Part shown: positions 58,806 through 64,000 of the stretch, piece after piece | Layout: the number at the start of each line of letters is the position of its first letter | Numbering within the stretch: position 1 is the first letter of the stretch | DNA from: Sceloporus undulatus | Lineage: Eukaryota; Chordata; Lepidosauria; Squamata; Phrynosomatidae | Assembly: GCF_019175285.1 (NCBI RefSeq) | Contig: NC_056527.1 | Span: forward strand, 22,259,776-22,323,775 | Length of the DNA stretch: 64,000 nucleotides | Direction: 5' to 3' | Program-made: the position numbers and the translations under genes | Notes under the pieces: model-generated | Database searches by the model: none | Seen by the model: only the letters and a program-made list of their open reading frames with translations | What the model was told of the DNA's origin: nothing

Positions 58806-59705
58806 TGCTTTATTTGTCTTTTTCTGCAGTTCACAATATCCACAGAGCTCTTCACTAGGACATCTCAAAGGAGTTGATTTTCTTCCTATCAAACTTCTTC
58901 ACTGTCCAACTTTCACATTCATACATAGAAATTGGAAATACGATGGTTTGTACTATCCTAATTTTAGTATTCATTAACAGTGATATATCTTCACACTTCA
59001 AGACCTTGTCTAGTTCCTGCATAGCTGCCTTTCCAAGTCCTAATCTTCTGCTGATTTCAGGACTCTAGTCTCCACTCTGTTTAAGACTGATCCAAGGTAT
59101 GAAAAATCTTTAAGTATTTTGATGTCTTCATCTTCTGCTTTAAAATTATGTAAATCCTTTGTGGTAATTAGTTTTGTTTTTCTAATGTTCAGATGTAGGC
59201 CTGCCTTTGCACTTTCTTACTTGACTTTCTTCAATAATTGTTCCAAGTCTTTGTTTTTTCTACCAGTAATATTACATCATCAGTGTATCTTAGATTATTG
59301 ATGTTCCTTCCTTCAAATTTCACATCTCCTTCTTCCAAATCTTATCTTCCTTTATGCATGATGTTTTTGGCAAGCAAGTTAAACAAACAGGGTGATAAAA
59401 TGCAGCCTTGTCTGACCTCTTTGCTAACTGGAAACCATGCTGTTTCTCTACATTCTGCCCTGTCAATAGCCTTTTGTCCCAACTACAGATTAAGCATCAG
59501 TAAAATAAAATGTTGTGACACACTAATTTCTCTAAGAGTGCTCCTTAGCTTTTAGTTAGAACTAAACTTGATTCTGTCTCTGTGTATTGTAGCAGTTCTA
59601 TTGGTATGTCATCTGCTCCTGGTGATTTATCCTTCCCAATCGCTACCATATCTAGTTCCTCCTGAATCATGCTTCTCACATTCCATGTTCCCATAATATA
59701 TGTTG
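58806..59705 (-). mobile_element. Bov-B LINE fragment, RT region, reverse
   Basis: Nucleotide homology with the copy at 39960-40960 along its length: AGTTGATTTTCTTCCTATCA, CTTCTTCACTGTCCAACTTT, ATTATTGATGTTCCTTCCTT, CTGACCTCTTTGCTAACTGG. Many breaks. Together with 57585-57765 it looks like one copy split by the CR1 and L2 insertions. Confidence 0.85.
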
Positions 59706-60890
59706 GTCAACTTCAGACTTTTATCTTGTTCCTGAAGACTACAACCCCAGTAATTTGTTGAATGCATCCTGTCCATATCTCTTGTTTCATTTTGGATTGT
59801 CTGATTATAGGTTTGCCTTGATAGGTCCTCAAAAGAGGGTTCACCATGCCTCCCTTAGTTCATATTCATAGACCTTATTTTTCTGGCATGCCCTACCCAA
59901 TCCTAGTGCCCTCCAGATGTGCTGGACAATAACTGTTGCCATCCCCAAGCAGCATGGCCATTGGATGCAAGATCTGCACCTGTTGCGAATATTTATTTCC
60001 AGACACAATGGATGAGGCATGGTGAGATTTGTTGTTCAACACATTTGAAAAGCATCATGTTGGGAAAGGACTTTGCTTAGCTGTCATCCATTTCTGAAGG
60101 TGTCAGCTTCAGACAGTTGGAACCTTCTTCCATCCAGTATAGTCAAGAAGAAAAAGAAAAGCCCAAACATCTAGACTGTATTTGGCATTTGGTATTATCT
60201 GAAATAAAAAGTCAGACCTAGAAGAAAAAGAATGGGGAAAAGGAAGAGGCAACACCGAGGAATCAGTAAAAAGAGACCAAACAATTAAAGTATTCTCTGA
60301 ATGGGGGAAGAAGGGCAAGTTACATAACAACACTATTGCACAGCTTATTTTTGTCCCATCTATTTTGTTCTTTTACTCAGACCAGCAATGTTGCATGTAT
60401 TTTTGGGCTCCACACCAGCTTCGGCTGCCTAGCAATGACTGGCTGGAGTGTGCTTGCTCCTGCGGCTGCAAAATGCTACTGGCTGCCTAGCAACAAGCAA
60501 CTAGAGTGGGCTGCCTTGCCCTGGATAGGCAGCTCACCTGGCAAGAAGCCAGGAAAACAGAAAGCTTGGAAAAGATACTTGTTTGGACTAAAAATCCAAG
60601 ACGTCTTCTCCGGTGTCTATCATACTCGCCAGTGTTTCACAGATACATTGTTCTGTGATACAATACAGCATGTGGGTAAACAACATCAAACTTGGCCAAG
60701 ATGACAAAAGTTATTAATGAGGAGGAACAGAGAGGACTTTGCCCCAACCTCCAGGGAAGGGCAAGATTCCTTTTTCTCCTGTCCTATCCTCTGAGTTAAT
60801 GGAGTGCATGCTACTTTTGCATTTGGAACTCAGTTGGCAACAACTGAAGTAAGCTGAGGATAAACTGGGAAGATGAGAGAAGAGAGAAAC
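59706..60890. other. Intergenic, little recognised
   Basis: A MITE scrap lies at 59910-60050 (CCCTCCAGATGTGCTGGACA, CAGCATGGCCATTGGATGCA). GGCTGCCTAGCAA occurs twice, near 60425 and 60480, in a short diverged direct duplication. No gene recognised. Confidence 0.45.
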
Positions 60891-60892
60891 TA

Positions 60893-61215
60893 AGGGACTG
60901 TGCAGACTGGCTATTAAGGCCAGCCTGGGGGCAGAGTTTGGCGTGGTGTCCATACAATGCACACCCTGACTCCGCCCCATGGTGGTGTGACACCGCGCAC
61001 CGCACATGACGCTGCATTTAAATGACGCAGCACCAAAGAAGCACTGTAAAGTGTGACATGGTGGCTATGGCGCCCTTTTCAGGGTGCAAAAAGGAGCCAC
61101 TTTTTGCACTTCCTTTTTGTGCTGTAGAAAGGCCAGATTGGGGCTGCGGTGTGCAGTTGCTGCAACCCTGATCTGGTGAAGATGGAGCCGGCTGCAGGCC
61201 GCTCCTTAAAAGCAG
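60893..61215. mobile_element. GC-rich MITE-like block
   Basis: GGGACTGTGCAGACTGGCTA start, GTGACACCGCGCACCGCACA, then a CAAAAAGGAGCCACTTTTTG fold and GCTGCAGGCCGCTCCTT near the end. Composition and layout resemble the insert at 39540-39900, but I cannot prove common origin by eye. Confidence 0.45.
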
Positions 61216-62585
61216 CTGAGAAAGTGGGACAGCAGAGGATTGATTGGGACTGTCTTTGCAAATCTGGACAGTTGGAGGATATTTAGTATCACCACTGGCC
61301 AGCTGGCTAAGAAATTCTGGGAGGTGTAGCTCAAAACAAGTATCTTTTTCCAAGCTCTATGTAGGCAATTCTGAAGTTATTCTATATCAAGGAATCTTAC
61401 TTTGGTGTTTTAATGACAGAAGCCTGCATTGTTCTTAACATTCTAAAGCTGTCTGAGTCCTGGGTCAATCTTAATTTTAACAGGCTATATGAGTCCTGTT
61501 TTTTTTCTTTTACTGTACACAATCTGTTCTTCTCACATGTTCTCCATTTTAATTCCTAATATCAGGTTCCCTTTCTGAATTTTTCAGTCATTTTCTCATT
61601 GCCTCCTCTGATGTTTTGCAAGATTCCTTTTTGACTACTGTATGTAGTCTGTTGCTGTCTTGGGAAGTGTGCAGTGGCAGACGAATGCTATGAATACTTC
61701 CTCACAGCTGAGTTCAGTAAGGTTTCCTCCCACTGCATCTAACTGTAGCAGTGCATTTGCCTTTAGGTGATCTCTTTGTTTTCCAGACTTTATATAAGCA
61801 CCTGCAATCCAAAAGCATAACATTGTGTGTGTGTATTCAGGTAAGAGTGTTTCGGATTAGGAGTGGAAGCAAATATTAGAAATTATCTTTTGGATTACAA
61901 CTTCTAATATTCTGCAGACTGAGTTATAGTTTAAAAAGGAAGCTTCCCAAGCTCTTGTGGAGAGTTGCTTGTAGCTGATACCTATGTTTCAAGCAATGTG
62001 TTTGCTACTTTCATGAATGCTTATGATTCAGGGGTAGCCCAAAACATTTTACTACTTAGGGTAGAAAAACAAATGGCGTTCTGCCTTTACAGGCAGTAAG
62101 ACAAAGTACACAGTATCCAAGGCCAGGGGTTAGACAGGTTACATCTTGGAGACGTAATTGGCAAAATATTTCCAAGGTCTGTTCTGTTTCTTAGCCGTAA
62201 TAACAGAATTAAAAAGTAAAGAATTAAGCATTTGCTTCTTTTTAATGACAGTTATACTCCAAATCTGATGGTGGAAGCATCTCATTCTGCTCAATTACAG
62301 GGTCAGCCCTGCAATAATTAGGACTTTTTGCTGCCTTTTCTGCTGGCCTTTAAGAGCAGTTCTTTCAACAGTGATTTGATTTGCAGGAATTAGCAAAGAA
62401 GCTTATCATGACATAGAGATAAATGGTATAATCCACAACCAATTACTGCAGAATTCTATCCACCCTTAAAGTTACAGCTGTAGGATTTGAAAATTGGTAA
62501 CCTTTCTCTCTCTCACTCTCTCTCTCACTAGTTCATTACAGTGACTGAATGTTGCTCCATCTACCCAATTGAATCTGAAATACAG
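61216..62585. other. Intergenic, no recognised feature
   Basis: Mostly unique AT-rich sequence with a (CT)n run at 62503-62526. No gene or named repeat. Confidence 0.45.
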
Positions 62586-62587
62586 TA

Positions 62588-62932
62588 GCCAACATGATGT
62601 AGCGGTTTGAGAGTTAAACTATGGTTCTGGAGAACAGGGTTCAAATCTCAGTCATAGAAACTCACTGGGTGAGCTTGGGCAAGTCACACACTTTCATAAT
62701 AATAATAGTGATAATTATTATTATTATTATTTGTATTCCGCTTAATCTTGAGGAAGTTAAGCAGATTACAGCAGTAAAACAAGGTAGTTAAAAGAGAAAT
62801 GCATTTCAACCTTAGAAGAAGGCAATGGCAACCCCCCTTCGAACAAAGCTTGCCAAGGAAACCCAATTATAGAGTCGCTTTGGGGTTGCCGTAAGTGGGA
62901 AACAACTTGAAGGCATGTAACAATAACAGCAA
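62588..62932 (+). mobile_element. Sauria-type SINE split by a LINE tail
   Basis: Head half CATGATGTAGCGGTTTGAGA to GGCAAGTCACACACTTTC (62588..62695). Tail half CAACCTTAGAAGAAGGCAAT to AACTTGAAGGCATGTAACAA (62808..62930). Between lies about 112 bp, AATAATAATAGTGATAATTA then (TTA)n and TTTGTATTCCGCTTAATCTT, a reverse L2-like 3' end. Confidence 0.85.
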
Positions 62933-62939
62933 ACTTCTG

Positions 62940-64000
62940 GTTTCAGCACTAAACCTTTAGAAGGGTACATTGTGATCTCCTGTACTGTACATGTTATTAC
63001 CATCTTGCAATTGGCATCAATTGGCTTTCTTGCTGGTGACTTCTGCAGGAAAAAAGCTGAGGATTCTGGGAATGCCTTGAAACAGAATGTCCTGTCATGA
63101 TCTCTTTGATGTTCTTTCCATATGAAAATAAATCAGCATGAAACTATAAGCAAAGCAGATGGTGAGCATCATAACCAAGGCTTCCATTCTAAAATGCATT
63201 TGTGCCAGTTATGGAGTTCCAGCCCTGGTGAAATTATAAACACATATCTGTAGCATCTATATGCTATAAACTCTCTCAATAAGCCTTGGGATTGAGTATG
63301 TATTTTACTAATATTATGGTATTCTGCCCCTCACAATTCTGGGAGGGAAGAGGCTGAAAAACATGGCTGCAGGATATGCACACTGCTTGTCATTTAATTA
63401 GTTTTAAGTAATGTGATGTATTTAATATTTAAGCTATAAGTGCCTAAACTGTGTGCAGCAGAACATGCTTCCAAGGAAACATGGGCTAAAAATATCTGCC
63501 TGCTTTACATACACTATGGAAATTTGCTGATGTTTTTAACTGTCCTCAAGTTGGCCTTAACTCAAAAACATTTCAAAATCACAGGGAGAAAAGGACCATG
63601 TAAAATCTTTGTGGATGCAAACCAGACTGAAAATTGTTGTATCTGGCATTTCCTCTAGATAATAAAAAGTGATATCTAAAGTAAGTCCAATTTGGGCTAA
63701 TTTGACAGTGTCTTGTTTAGCATGTGGTCCTGTTTATACATACCTGAAGATAAGGCCACTGAATGTTCTTTTTTATTTTCTAAGTCAGTCTGCACAGATT
63801 TTAGTATGGCCTACAAGTGCTATAAATTAAATAATGTATGACCTTTTAAAAAACATTTATGGGCTATAGTACCTTTCATCAGATGCCAAATGTTATCCTC
63901 AGTTGGTAGATATATGGACACATATATAGGATAGACAGAGATGGTGTAATGGTGGTAATTTCTGGGGTCAAATGACAATGAAACAGAAAAACAGTCCAGT
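62940..64000. other. Right end, no recognised feature
   Basis: AT-rich intergenic sequence. No exon-like ORF with homology, no RNA gene and no repeat I can name. Confidence 0.45.

Overview
The window is vertebrate nuclear DNA, almost certainly from a squamate reptile. Two facts point there: conserved animal genes with GT-AG introns, and a repeat mix of about twenty tRNA-derived Sauria-type SINEs, Bov-B LINEs, CR1 LINEs, L2-like LINE tails, an L1 tail, and hAT/Tigger-like MITEs. The SINE style suggests an iguanian lizard, but that is a weak inference. I see no bacterial system, CRISPR array, rRNA operon or identifiable endogenous retrovirus.

Two genes carry essentially all the supported coding sequence, and they lie tail to tail. 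MASTL (Greatwall kinase) is on the + strand. Its first exons lie left of the window, and nine coding exons are present, from position 1820 (within the HRD catalytic loop) to the stop at 15640. ACBD5 (peroxisomal tail-anchored acyl-CoA-binding protein) is on the - strand and complete. Its twelve coding exons run from the ATG at 45510 to the stop at 19949..19947, giving 497 residues. The MASTL-ACBD5 neighbourhood matches the order I know from human chromosome 10p12. MASTL controls mitotic entry through ENSA/ARPP19 and PP2A-B55. ACBD5 tethers peroxisomes to the ER and handles very-long-chain acyl-CoA. I infer no functional link beyond adjacency.

Layout: 1-1819 is MASTL intron with a three-unit tandem repeat and a GC-rich palindrome. 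1820-16640 holds MASTL exons and 3' UTR, with CR1, SINE, L1 and hAT insertions in the introns. 16640-19946 is intergenic sequence plus the ACBD5 3' UTR. 19947-45510 is ACBD5, whose largest introns hold a 1.27-kb transposon-like element inside a SINE, a Bov-B copy with insertions, and several foldback MITEs. 45400-45700 is the GC-rich start of ACBD5. 45700-64000 is upstream or intergenic DNA with no recognised gene, made of nested SINE, Bov-B, CR1 and MITE copies, plus one promoter-like motif cluster near 49850-49920.

The window did not yield an undescribed molecular system that I can defend. The most interesting leftovers are structural: long perfect inverted repeats (1169-1262, 45251-45322, 46083-46191), an unfamiliar element at about 31150-32410 with internal duplications, an L1 insertion squeezed against a MASTL splice acceptor, and a 5S-rRNA-derived SINE split by a hAT MITE with an exact 8-bp target duplication.
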